Assembly: GCA_001724265.1 (NCBI GenBank)
Contig: MEDY01000259.1
Span: 1 to 44,092, forward strand
Origin: Rhizaria sp. SCN 62-66
Taxonomy: Eukaryota; Rhizaria, unplaced
Length of the DNA: 44,092 bases
Direction of reading: 5' to 3'
Shown: positions 9,880 through 20,800 of the stretch, piece after piece
Layout: each line of letters starts with the position of its first letter
How positions within the stretch are numbered: position 1 is the first letter of the stretch
Program-made: the position numbers and the translations under genes
The notes under the pieces: model-generated
The model's database searches: none
What the model saw: the letters and a program-made list of their open reading frames with translations, nothing else
Told to the model about the DNA's origin: nothing

Positions 9880-11870
9880 GTGTTGTTGCTGTTGTTGTTG
9901 CGCATGTGATTGTGAGTCCGACTGCGAGCTCAAGTTTGATTGCGACGGATTGTAGTACCCAGCCCTTAACCGCGCCAGTGCATTACCGCAGCCGCCGACG
10001 CCACTCACGCTGGCGTTGACCCTAAGAGGGGACGAGCCGAACACGGACGCCGCTCCTGCTGCTCCAGTCACTGACACTGACGCACTCTCTCGCTGCGACT
10101 GCTGCGCCTAAGCCTGTGCCCGTGGTTGAGACTGCAAGTGCAACTGCACGTGTGCGCGTGACTGAGCTTGCGCGAGCGACGACTGCACGAGCGCGTCGAG
10201 CGCGTCGTTGTTCGAAGTGAGGCCGCGCAGGTTTGTCGGCGCCCACAGACTACGGGGCTGTTGCTGCTGCTGCAGTTGTAGTTGTAGTTGCAACTGCTGT
10301 TGCTGCAGCTGTTGTTGCTGCTGCTGCATGCCAAGTCCTCGTGACAGCGGCCGTTGGCCCCTCTGAAGACGCTGTTGCTGCAACAAGAGCTCTTGTTGCT
10401 GCTGTTGCAGTTGCAGCTTCTGTTGATTGTTGAGTGAGACTGATGAAACAAGCGAGGATGCAGCTCGGCTAAAACGCTCTTCTTCCTCTTTCTTCAGCTT
10501 GGATTCGTAGAGAGCGTTTTCGCGCGCGAACAAAAGTTTGGCCGCCTGAAGCTTTGCGTGCAGCGTGCGCCTCGTGTCCAGGTTGCTATGAACAGCGTTG
10601 GCGTCTGCACTTGCGTCGCCTGTCAAATGACTGTAAGCACTCGCAGCAGTATTACGAGGCGTATCGATCACAATGTGGTTGCTGCTGCTCCTTGTGTTCA
10701 CGTCAGAGTACGCATTATTGTTGAAGTTGTGTGTGTAGTGATCGTTGTCATCGTCATCGTCATCACATCCGTCAGTCACATTGGCGCTGGCGCTCCCATT
10801 GGCACCGGCACTGGTGCTTGGCCAAGCCCCAGGCGCAGTCCGGCCCCTCTGCGCAGCGTATGCAGCGCCGGAGTTCAAGGCGGTCGCAGCAGCGTCTGCA
10901 TGCCTCTTGTGCGCTGCTGCTGCTGCCGCCGCAGCCGCCTCCGCCGCCCCGGTCGTAGCTGCGGCCGAAGCAGTAGCTGCTGCGTTGCTGCCCGTACCAG
11001 AGTTAGACTGCTGCTGTTGTTTCTGTTGCTTTTGCGCTGCTTTGAATGCGTAATACCCCGCAGCAGCAGAGGCAGCACCAACGCTCTCATAATCGCCGTT
11101 GTTGTTGTTGTCACTGGCGTTGTCGCTGTTCGCAGCGGCGGCAGAATGGCCACGGGCAGCACTATTAACAGCGGAAAAGTGGCTGCGACTCTCTGATGAG
11201 TGACCGTGTACAGCAGCAGGGCGCACTCGTAAGCACAGTGAGTCATACACGAGCTTCTGCTGCTGGTCCGACAAGAGCGTGTAAGCATCGGAGATTGCAA
11301 CGAACGCGGCAGAAGCAGTCTCGGTGGTAGCAGGGTCACTGTCAGTGAGCTTATCGGGGTGACAAAGCAACGCGAGTCTGCGTGATTTCAACAACGAGTC
11401 GACACAAAGCGAGACACAATGAATAATCACAAGTCAGAATAAAGAGAAGTTGTGGGTAAGAAGCTCGTCTTCAGAATTTTGACAGAGATAAGAAACCAAA
11501 CGGAGTACTCAGGCGTATTGCAATATATAAAACTACGTTAGGTATACCATATCCCACTTGAATGAAAGAAATTAAGATATTTGCGTGGGGTATGCGAGGA
11601 AACGTACTGGCGGTACTTGCTCCTGACTTCGCTCACAGTTGCGCTTTGAGGCAGCCCTAAAACAGAGTAGTGGTCGACAAAAGCCACGACTTGCTGCGGC
11701 TATTGCTGCTGATGTTGATTGTACTGCCATTGGTGATAGCCCGCGTTCGCGTTGACAGCGGCGGCGAACGAGGACGCTGACGAAGGCAAAGGACGGAGTG
11801 GCAGGGACTGTGGCTGCGCCGCGCGCGTGACGCGGGCGATTTCCGCTAAGGCAACCGCTACAGCGCTCAT
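8971..11870 (-). CDS. J-domain co-chaperone with poly-Gln/Ala regions and C-terminal PH-like domain; two in-frame TAGs
   Basis: Hsp40-type protein, 817 codons, exons 11608-11870, 9484-11377 and 8971-9267 (introns GTACGT and GTACGC), stop TGA. ATG 11870 is the first after an upstream in-frame TGA. J domain about residues 66-130: DHYSVLGLPQSATVSEVRSKYR, spliced to QLALLCHPDK with the HPD catalytic tripeptide at 94-96, then AFVAISDAYTLLSD. The middle is Ala-, Asn- and Gln-rich with a Lys/Glu coiled-coil-like stretch (LYESKLKKEEEERF). The last about 230 residues resemble a split PH domain: LLLTGDTFELILPS, WTDTDCTRLQWRLV, then in exon 3 FAQLLRALPHPRR and a final helix with Trp (SDALVVQWVQAIN). TAG codons at residues 57 and 511 interrupt the frame. 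The first sits just before the J domain, within one exon. J domain certain; PH domain probable; client and membrane unknown. Confidence 0.8.
9808..9902. repeat. CAG/CAA repeat encoding polyglutamine
   Basis: Imperfect CTG/TTG run on the plus strand, read as Gln on the minus strand, in the J-domain gene just upstream of the PH-like region. Confidence 0.9.
10108..10110 (-). other. In-frame TAG codon in Ala-Gln tract (J-domain gene)
   Basis: Context on the coding strand is PRAQA, TAG, AQQSQ. The same frame runs on without stops to the exon 2 donor at 9484 and then, in phase, through exon 3, which supplies the end of the PH-like domain. Confidence 0.8.
10258..10425. repeat. Second glutamine-codon repeat block
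   Basis: CTG/TTG-type trinucleotide repeats at 10258-10329 and 10365-10425, encoding polyglutamine with interspersed Leu on the minus strand. Part of the central low-complexity region of the J-domain protein. Confidence 0.85.
11700..11702 (-). other. In-frame TAG codon immediately upstream of the J domain
   Basis: Coding-strand context is QHQQQ, TAG, PQQVV, followed after five further residues by the J-domain start. Because the conserved domain lies downstream in the same exon and the only in-frame ATG is upstream, the TAG must be decoded or a non-ATG/downstream start must be invoked. Confidence 0.85.
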
Positions 11871-12228
11871 ATTTGCGCAGAATAACGTTCAATGTATACG
11901 AAAACCGATCTATGAAGCTATGGCAGACCATTTTGTTCAGATAGCGATGATTTGAAGGGCGTTCACGTGCGGTGAGTTTGCGGTGTGGAAAGGCAGTGAG
12001 CGTGTAGGGAATATGAAGGCATAGATCGAATAAAGTAAGCTTTGTATAATAAATAATTTTAGTTTTAGTGAGACTAAGTAACATATTTGTTCAATAAATA
12101 CATTGACGATCATTCCACAGAGAACGCCTCGTCACAATTCCGTCCGTTATATCAAAGAAGCAAGCAAGCGTTCGCTCTTACATTTCACACCGCGTTAGCT
12201 AGAAAGCAGCGGTCACGTTGCGTATCAC
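11871..12228. promoter_or_regulatory. Spacer upstream of the J-domain gene and downstream of the SCP2-like gene
   Basis: Lies between two tandem minus-strand genes and should contain the J-gene promoter and the neighbour's 3' UTR. AT-rich around 12040-12110. An overlapping ORF on the minus strand (to 12084) is a frame shadow of J-gene exon 1. Confidence 0.4.
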
Positions 12229-13092
12229 TCACTGTTGTTGAGACTCGTCACCAGTCCACAGTGACGACGACGATGCTGACAGCAAACGCCGCGCAAAGTT
12301 AAGCCGCCACTCCGCACGACGATGACGAGCAATATCATCATTCACAGCACTCGTACTCGCATCAGCAGCAGCAGGAACAGCAGCAAGAGTGTTGTGAGAG
12401 TTGTTATTGTTGTTGCTGTTGCTGTTGCCTTGGTTATCGGGGTGACCGTGGTCAGCAGGAAGGCGCAGCAGGCGGCTTAGGTTAAAGCTATGCGGCGCAA
12501 CGACAGTCCTCACGGAGCCACCCCACTGAGTCAGGTCGTTGATGTAAGTGCCCACGTTGTCGCTGTTGCTCGAGTAAGTAGCGGCACAGTCAGAAGCGCA
12601 TAGAATAGCCGACATTGAGGTGCCGTTGCTCGTGGTACTTACATTGCCTTCAGTGCTACTTACACCGCTGCCAGAGCCACTATTATCACTGTCAGTGCTC
12701 GCAGCACTTACGCTGGAGCTGGCGGCACTGAGACTGTCGGCGGAGAGCGGGGGAGATGTGAGGCCTAAGTACCCCCCAACTCTATACCAAGCGTAGGCAA
12801 AGTAACCTTGCTGCTGCTGCTGCTCTAGTTGAGATTGCACAGTAACATTACTCTTGTCAGCGATCGTGTTCGAGTCCGCGTTCACAGTGCTCAGAACAGC
12901 AGTCTCTCGCAGGGAGCCAGGCTGCTCCTCCAGCTTCACATCGGGCTCCTGCTTCTGTTCCTGCTTCTGTTCCTGCTTCTGCTCTAGCGTTTGCTCTTGC
13001 TCGAGCTCCATGCTGCTGAACACGGCCACGGGCCGCGCCCGCGCCCTCACGACCGCGGCCGCCGCCGCAGCCTCGGCCTCCGCAGCGGCCAT

Positions 13093-13123
<31 letters not shown>

Positions 13124-16100
13124 GCGCGGGCGCGGGCAGCGAGCGAGAGCGCGAGGAAGTACGCAGGACGCAGCAGCGGGGCATACAAGAGCAGGGAGCG
13201 GGTCGCGCTCTCGCTGCCAACAGCCGCGCTCTCGCTGCGAGCAGCCGCGCTCTCGTTGTCGCGGCCGCGGCTTGCGCTAACCCTAGCGTCGCTGTTGCCG
13301 CCGGCAGAGGCAGAACTCGTCACGGGCGCCACTGCCGCTGCCGCCGCTGAGACACCATCAGTGGGGGCAGAGGCAGAGGTAGTTATAGCGCCGAAATCAC
13401 TGCTCGGCGACCCACTCACGCTCGTGGCGCCCGTGTCAGCAATGCGCGCCGCCTGCGCCGGAGCTGTAGCGCCGTTGTTGCTGCTTCCGACACCTGGGGT
13501 GCCGCCGAAGCTAAGGATATACGACAAGAACGACTGAGACTGCTGCGCCTGCGGCTGTGTCTTAGCCAGCGACTGTACCGACGGTGACTGTGAGTCAGCA
13601 ACCGCAACTGCCTGTGAGCTCTTCGCAACAGCTGACTGCAAGTCAGCGTCGAGGAGGCTAGACTCGTTGCCGTGAGTTTGGGCGTTCACGGACGCGTTGC
13701 CGCTCACAGAGACAGAGTCCGTGGCAATGACTGCGGCCACGCTGTCGTTCCCGCCCGCACTCGCATTGCCACTCGCGCTGGCGCTTGCACTGGGGCCAAC
13801 GCTGCCACTGCTGGCGATCGGAGCGAGGACGTCGTCGTTGGTGATGTTGCCCTGAGCCGTCGCACTACTCCTCGCGGTGTTGCCACCTGCGGTGCTCTCG
13901 TCTGTGTCATCAGCACCGCTCTGATTATGATGATGATGACTATGGTTGTGGTGAAGGTGGTTGTCGTGCTTGTGCGTGTGTGTCAGCAGCCGGATGAGCG
14001 GCCCGAGCCCGGGCAGCTCCCCGGGCTCCGGGTCAGTGACGACAACGCCGACGCAGCCGCAGTCGCCCGCGCTCTGCACCAGGTGCTCACGGTCGCTCAG
14101 CGGCCGCGCGCGGTCGCGCTCAGAGTCGCCGTCGCAGTCCTCAGCATTGTCGTCATAATCGTCGTCGTCATCATCGTCGTCGTTGTTGTTGCTGAAGGTA
14201 TTGTTGCTGAGATCGTCGAGCTGGGCACTTAGCCGGCGGTGTAAGTGCCGCGCCGCGCCGGTTCTCTGTAAGTACCCGTCGTGGTAGTCCACAGGCGAGT
14301 CGCCGCAGCAGAGGCGGCTCGACTTGATGAGGCTGGGTAGACCGACGCTGACGGCCCAGTGCGGCAGCGCGACCGCGACGACGACCTCGTCGCTGGCACT
14401 GCGAGCGCCGCCATCAACCGAGCTCTCACCCGCATTCGCACCCGCACTCGCGCTGGCGTTGGCGCTGACAGGGTCGGCATCGCTCAGGTTCGCGGGGCGA
14501 GCAGTGGAGCTAGCGACGGATGCGTTGGCGTTCAAGATGCCGATGTCGGTCGCGATGTTGTTGGTGTTGTTGTTGCTGATGCTCTTATTGTTCCCATTCG
14601 CATTCACAGTCAAAACAGTCATGCTCTTGTTGTTATTGTGAGTGGCTGCGGCGCTGTCAGTGGCGCCCACGGTGGCAGCGATCGCCGCCGTGGTCGAGTC
14701 GTGGATCGCGGCGGCCGCGGCGGCCACGGCGGCGGCGGCGGCCGCGGCCGTCGTGTGCTTCGCGTACTTGCCTCCACCAGTCGCACTGTTTACACTCGCG
14801 CTGAGAGTGTTTGTGCTGTTACTAGCGGTAGCGTTCGCGAGTATAGCATCCTTCGTGGTAGGCGCGGCCGCAGCTGCATCGACGTCGGCGCTAACCCCCA
14901 AGCTAGCGTTGCTGTTGCTCTTGATGCTGTGCGCGTTAGCAGTGTCTTCGTTGTCGGTGCTGGGGGTCGCCGCGTTGACATTGCAGATGGCAGCGGTCAG
15001 CACAATCATCACTCGCGTGCGCGCGCGCGCGAGCTCATCGTTGAGGTTGATGTCTAAGGGGGCACTTATGTCTACGGGGGTACTTACACCACCAGCGCTC
15101 TCGGTCGCAGTCGTCGCGGCAGGCATAGCTGTCGCAGCATCAGTTGCAACAGCGTTCAAACTCGAGGTTGCATCAGCCACAGCCAAAGTCACTGCCGCAG
15201 ACGCAGCAGCGGTCGCAGTGTCGTCACAGGCGGTGCGCGCTTGAGCTGGTACGCTTGCACCGACCTCAGCGTTGTTGCTGGCATCACTGCTAGCGTCAGT
15301 GTAAGTACTTGCGCGGTCCATGTAAGGGCTGTATCCACTTAGCAGCGACTCAATCATGTCCACCGAGGAGGACCCCGCCATGTAAGCGCCCTCATCCTCG
15401 TCTGTCTAAGGGCCGCGCGCGCGGCGCGTTTGGCTGTAGGTGAACAAGAAGGGGTTCAGACTGTAGTCGTCGGTCAGGGGCTCGAAGCGCACGACACCGC
15501 CACCGCCGCCGCCGGCACTCTTGGCGGCGACGGCGGCGTGGGCGCTGGCTGCAGCTGCTGCAGCCGCCGAGGCAGCAGCGGTGGCGGCGGCAGTGGCAGT
15601 AGCGTCGGCATCGGCCGCCGCAGCGGCCAAGGCTAGCGCAGCGCCCTTCTTTGCGCCCGCACTCGCATCAGCGCCAGCGCCAGTGTTGGCCGCGGCGCTC
15701 TTGTCCAGACTCTGCGACTGCGCAGACTGCGTAGACTGTGTCGACTGCGTGGGTTGCGAAGAGAAGAGCGACCACGTCATGTTGAGCAGCGACTCCACCA
15801 CGCTTACACCGTCGTCGCGTGGAGCACTTACCCCGTCTAAGGGGGCACTTATACCTGCCACTGGAACAGCAGCAACAGCACTTGCACTCGCAGCGTCAAC
15901 AGCGTTATTCGCGCCCACACTGCTGTCGACAACGTTGGCGTTTGAGCTGCTACTGGTGGTGCTATCGGACTCCGCCGCCGTCACAGCGGGCTTCGCCGCC
16001 GCTGCCGCGCTGCTGCTCGGCTGCGCGACGGCGCTGCTGGTGGTGTGCGCGACGGCGAGGTGGCTGTGCGCGGACACGAGGTGCTCGAGGGCCTGCGCGA

Positions 16101-17247
16101 CGAGCAGCAGCCCCGACGTTGGCGATAACAGCGAGGGGGGCAGCACGACTGCCAGCGCCGCCGCCACGGCCAGCGGGTCCGAGCTCGACGCCAGAGTCGC
16201 CAACGCGTCCGCCAGAGACGTCGCGCCAGCGGCACCGTCGCCGTCGTCGCCGTCGCCGTCGCCGTGACTGTCAGCGTCAGCGGCGTCGGGGTGGTGGCCG
16301 TGGTGGGGCAGGAGTAGAGCGGAGTTGAGCTGTGAGTGCGAGTGCGGGTGCAGCGAGACAACGCCGCCAGACTTGCCGTTTCCCGCCTTGCTGGCCCGCC
16401 TCGCGCTACTCTTGGCCTTGCCGCCGCCGCTCTTTGCGTTCAGGGAGCTGTTGCTGTGTGAGTTGTTGCTGTAGAGCGCCGTGGGCGACGAGAAGTCGAC
16501 CGAGGAGAGCATGTCGCGCTCGTACCGGGCCGCTTCCTCGGCCTCCTGCGCGGCCTTAAGCCGCTGGTAGGCGTAGTAGTCCTCCCAGCGCTGACTGGAC
16601 ATGTCGAAGGCGGCGCCGAAGCTGGCCAGCTCGCGGTAGGCGAAGGACCGGACGCGGATGCTGCCCTTGAGAATCGCAGTCTGCGGGTGCACGCGGTTCA
16701 TGTACACGTCCATGAACGTGTCCATGGCGCAGGAGCACTCGCAGGTAACCTGTGCGCGGGCAAAACAGGTCGGGAAGGTGAGTGGCGAAGAGAGAACGGG
16801 AGCAGTGCGCGAATGTGGGGTGAGTGAGATTCAAGCGGGGAACGAGGAGGCTTTGCATTTGCGACTGGGTAGAGACGGAGTCGAGCGCGGAACGTACGTG
16901 TTTGTCTTCGGGAACGTCTTTATAGATAATGACCCCTGTCTCGGGGGTGACGCGGATGGCCCTGACCTCTTCTTTGCCGTCAACATCAACGCGGAACATG
17001 ACGGTGCCCTTGTAGGGCCCGCCCGCGAGATGGGCGAATCGCAGGAAGTCCATCGTCTCGTCAAGCTCTTTTACGCGGTCTGTCATTTTGAGTCCGTATC
17101 ACACACTGGACAAAGTACCAGGAGTGCGAATTGATACTCGTGCTGACGGCCGGATGAACGTAAGAAATGCACTTTCATCTGTCGCATTTTCAAGCTCATC
17201 TCGCGGGGCTCGACGGGCCCCTCCCAGTCCAGCTTGAGGTCAGACAT
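12229..17247 (-). CDS. Very large low-complexity protein with SCP2-like N-terminal domain; one in-frame TAG
   Basis: Modelled as 1596 codons: exons 17160-17247, 16898-17079 and 12229-16749, stop TGA. Only the first about 150 residues look globular (GTVMFRVDVDGKEEVRAIRV, then CECSCAMDTFMDVYMNRVHPQ, AILKGSIRVRSFAYRELASF). The beta-strand pattern, the Gly before the last strand and the final helix suggest an SCP2-type lipid-binding fold, but this is inference. The rest is Ala/Ser/Asn/Asp-rich with an acidic Asp run (about 14145-14190), a His-rich segment (about 13920-13980, THTHKH and HSHHHH) and a Glu-Lys-Gln repeat (about 12935-13010). Short hydrophobic segments recur, such as VVESLLNMTWSLF before and MIESLLSGYS after the TAG at residue 538. 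The first intron uses an atypical GTTCAT donor; a start at 17086 without exon 1 is possible. Function unknown. Confidence 0.6.
15406..15408 (-). other. In-frame TAG codon in the large low-complexity gene
   Basis: Context is RRARGP, TAG, TDEDEGAY on the coding strand. The identical frame then stays open for about 1,058 codons to a TGA and keeps the same composition and recurring motifs as the part before it. Unlike the other three TAGs it is not in a Gln tract, so it does not by itself indicate which amino acid is inserted. Confidence 0.7.
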
Positions 17248-17876
17248 AGATTTCTCGATTTAGATGATGGTTATTTCAAGATATAGAATAAAAAGTTATG
17301 TTTCCAAATAGAAATACACGGAATTTATTAGAATATACACAAATATGCGCAAAAATCGCAGATGGAAGCGTGTTATACAAGTGGAAAGATGAGGCTCGCG
17401 CCTTCAGGTTGTCCTGACTTCGGCCTTCGCGAACACCGTGCAATAAGTCAATACAGGTGTGATTTTAGCATTCCACGTATATTTCACTTTGTAAAATAAC
17501 TGGAAATATTATCACCAAGTCCCCTAGGCCGATGTACAGCGCAGAATATGAGTTGATAAGACTTGCAGCGACCCGTTGCCGGCCCACAGCAAATTTTTGC
17601 GAACGCAGCCGTGGAGATCTCGTCAACCACATCTCTTCGCAAACACTCTCGCTCTCGGCCAAAGTCCGTTGTTTACAACTGTGACACCAATAGCGCACCA
17701 CAACACGAGCGGACATATTTTGTTTTTATTTTCATTTTTGTTCAGGCCTTGTTAATCTTGCTCCACGCCTTCGTTTCTGTCGCTCTTCTCCCAGTCGTTC
17801 TCCCGTCTCTCATCCCCTTCGCTTCGCGCGTCTACGCACACCAGAGCGCACTCCGGCGCTTTCTAACAGCACTGAG
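17248..17876. promoter_or_regulatory. Divergent promoter region of the SCP2-like gene and NSUN5
   Basis: Between two divergent starts. AT-rich around 17270-17350, with a pyrimidine-rich leader from about 17720 to 17870 just before the NSUN5 ATG. An 83-codon minus-strand ORF (17465-17716) has no family resemblance. Confidence 0.4.
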
Positions 17877-20800
17877 ATGGCGAGTCTTGAGCTGTACACG
17901 CTTGCCGGCGAGGTTTTGCGTGACTTTCTGCTCTCCAAGGGTTCGCTCAAGGTTCGTTTTACACCACTCATTCGGTTGCCCAATGCTATCCTAATTCGAC
18001 ATGCCGGTCGACCTAAGCAATATGAATTCTACTCCAGACTAAACTCAATGCCTATATATGTGTTATTGCATCTTTTTGTTGTTGTGCACTTTCACAGAAC
18101 CTTTGTTACGCTGCGCGCATTCCCCCCGCGTTCCGCGCGCCGATCATCTCCCTGGTCAACAACACACTGCGCTTCCGCCCGCTGCTGCTCTCCATCCTCA
18201 CCACCGCACACATCCCCGGCTTCCGCCTCGCAGACGTCGTCAAGTACGAGGCCAACGCGCGCTTCAACGCTCTTCTGGCCCCCGCCGCGAACAACAGCAG
18301 TTCTGCTAGCGCTGGTACTGGCGCTTCTGTTGACGACGACGACGAAAACGGCGGTGTGGAGCTCCCCACGGGCGCTGCGGCCCTTGAAGGCAGCTCGCAG
18401 GCCTCCTGGCAGCCCGCGACCGTTGCTGTTACTCTTAACGTGACTAACAATAATAACGCTGGTGCAAACGCCAACGCTGGCCACAAGGGACAGCAGCACA
18501 ACAACAAAAGCACCTCGTCGACCGTCAAGATCCGCTTCGAGCGCGAGGCGATGCTGATTCTGGCCTACGATATGCTCTTCGGCCAGGGCCTGCCGCGCTT
18601 CGCGGCCGCCAACAGCGCCGCTCCCGGTACTGGTGCCGCTCACGGTCACCCCAAGGGTTCCCATGGCTCTCACAACAACAACGCCGCCGGCGGCGGCGGC
18701 GGCGGCGACCGGAGCGATCCGTACGGCTTCAAGGCCGCGGCTCGTTTGCTCTCGACGCAGCCGTGCCCGCTGCCGCCGCCGCCCGCGGGCAGCCACGCGT
18801 TTGCGGTGACGCCCTCGACCTACACCAAGCCCGCCTCCAAAGCGAAGGAGAGTCAGGTAAGCAAGGACGATAAAGACAGCAGTGCAAGCGCTGATGCTGC
18901 GGACGCTGCCGCGAACGACAGCATCGTCGCGGGCAGCAGCAGCAACAGCTGCCACAGCAACGCGACGGCCATCACAGCTTACGGCCTGCATCTGACCCAG
19001 GCTGCGGCGGCCGGCGCGCTGTCGGTGCTGGTTGACTGGGGCGAGAATAAGGCCCGCGAGGCCGCGGCGGCGGCGGCGAACCCCGCGGCCAACACCAATG
19101 CGAACAACAACAACAAGTTCAACAACAAGAGCTACAACAACAAGTTTGGCAACAACGCGAAGCACACCTCGAACGCTAGTTCCAGCACCGGCGGCGGCGG
19201 CGGCGGCTTCGGCAGTGCCAGCGTCAGTGAGGTAAAGACGGCGATCGTGCGCGCCGCGCAGGCAGTGTGCCGAGTGCTGGCGCTGCCGCTGCCGCCGGCG
19301 CTGGCTGCGCTGGACCCGCAGGCCGCGGCGGCGGGCCCCAGTCCCCACCCATACGCCCACGTGAACAACAACAGCGGCGGCGGCGGCGCGGGCGGCGGCG
19401 CCAACGGCGGCGGTGGCGGCAACAAGGGCTTCAACAAGGGCTCTGGCGGCAACAACAATAACAACAGCAGCGGAAACAACGGCGGCAATGTGGGTAAAGT
19501 GTGGTTTTTGGGCCCGTTCCCCCCCGTCGCCAGCGCCAGCAGCCCCGCACACAGTCTCAAGCTGCCTCTCACCACGATCGTTCCCAGCGCCCCCTCGACC
19601 AGCAGCAAGGCCAACGTCAGTGCCAGCGCCAGCTCGAGCTCTCCTGCGAGTGCGGGTGCAGCGTTGGTGTCACCGCCGCCGCTGCTGGTGGGCTCGCTGC
19701 AATACACTGTGGCCGCCGCTGGCCCCGCGGTGACCGGCGACGACGTCAACAACAACCTGAACACAAAGCAACACTTTAACAACAACAACAACAAGTTTGC
19801 TGGCGCGAGCGGCAAGGATAGCAAGGATAACTTGGCCCCCCGCGACTGGCCTCTGTCGAAGCGGCTTCACTTCCTGCTCGCCTCCGTCGCCCGCCGGCAC
19901 CCAAACTATCCCAATAGCGCCGCCCACGACACTTCCAAAGGCGGCGGCCAGAGCGGCGGTCAGAGCGGCGCGATGACTGTGCGTACCGAGAGCGTGATCA
20001 CCGACGCCGCCCTCGACCCCGCGCACGCGGTGACCGTGGGCCACGCCGCCGCGCTGCTGCTTGCGGCGGGCAGCGCGGCCACTGCCTCCGGAGTGGGCGC
20101 CAACGTCCGCGGGCTGCCCGCCGGTCTGGGCGCCGTCGACCCGTACGCGCACATGCTGCCGCCGGCCTTGGTGTTGGCGACCTCGCAGTCGGGGCCCTGG
20201 AGCACGGTCAGCTCGCGCCGGCCGCGCTACCTGCGCGTCAACACGCTCGTCGACGTCGCCACCGTGGCTAAAGCTGCGATCGAGCTCGCCAACACAGTCC
20301 CCAGCGTCAAAACCAAGGGCAAGCACAGCGCGGACGCTGCTGCCGCGGACGCTGCGGTCGCGGCCGCGGCGAAGGAGGCTGCCGACGCGACCAAGAAGCA
20401 CGGCAAGAAGGGCAAGAACATGGCCGACAGCGACGACGACAGCGACGACGCCACTGACAGTGAAGGCGATGACGATGACGACGACGACGGCGAGAATGAG
20501 AACAACGAGTCCGACGCCGAGTCCGCGTCGAAGCCCAACTCTAGCGAGGCCAACGCAGGCGCGTTCGGTTGCGGCGTGGCCGATGCGCTGGCTCCGCTGC
20601 TAGGCCCGCGCGCCGCGGCGCTGCTCGCGGCTGCGTTGCGCGCGCGGTCGCTGCCCGCGGTCACGCTACTGCTCACGGCGCTCGTCGCGGCCGCGCGCGA
20701 CGCCGCGGCGCGCAAGATCAGGGCCGCGCTGCTCCAGCAGGGCCCCGCGAAGGCCGCGTCTGCTGCTAACGATGCGAACGTTGCTGGTGTCGATAACGTG

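Noticed and set aside
5886-17247. Pseudogene explanation for the three genes with in-frame TAG
   Set aside because: No frameshifts and no TAA or TGA interruptions were seen. Splice sites and catalytic motifs are intact, and all four lesions would be the same codon, mostly in Gln tracts.
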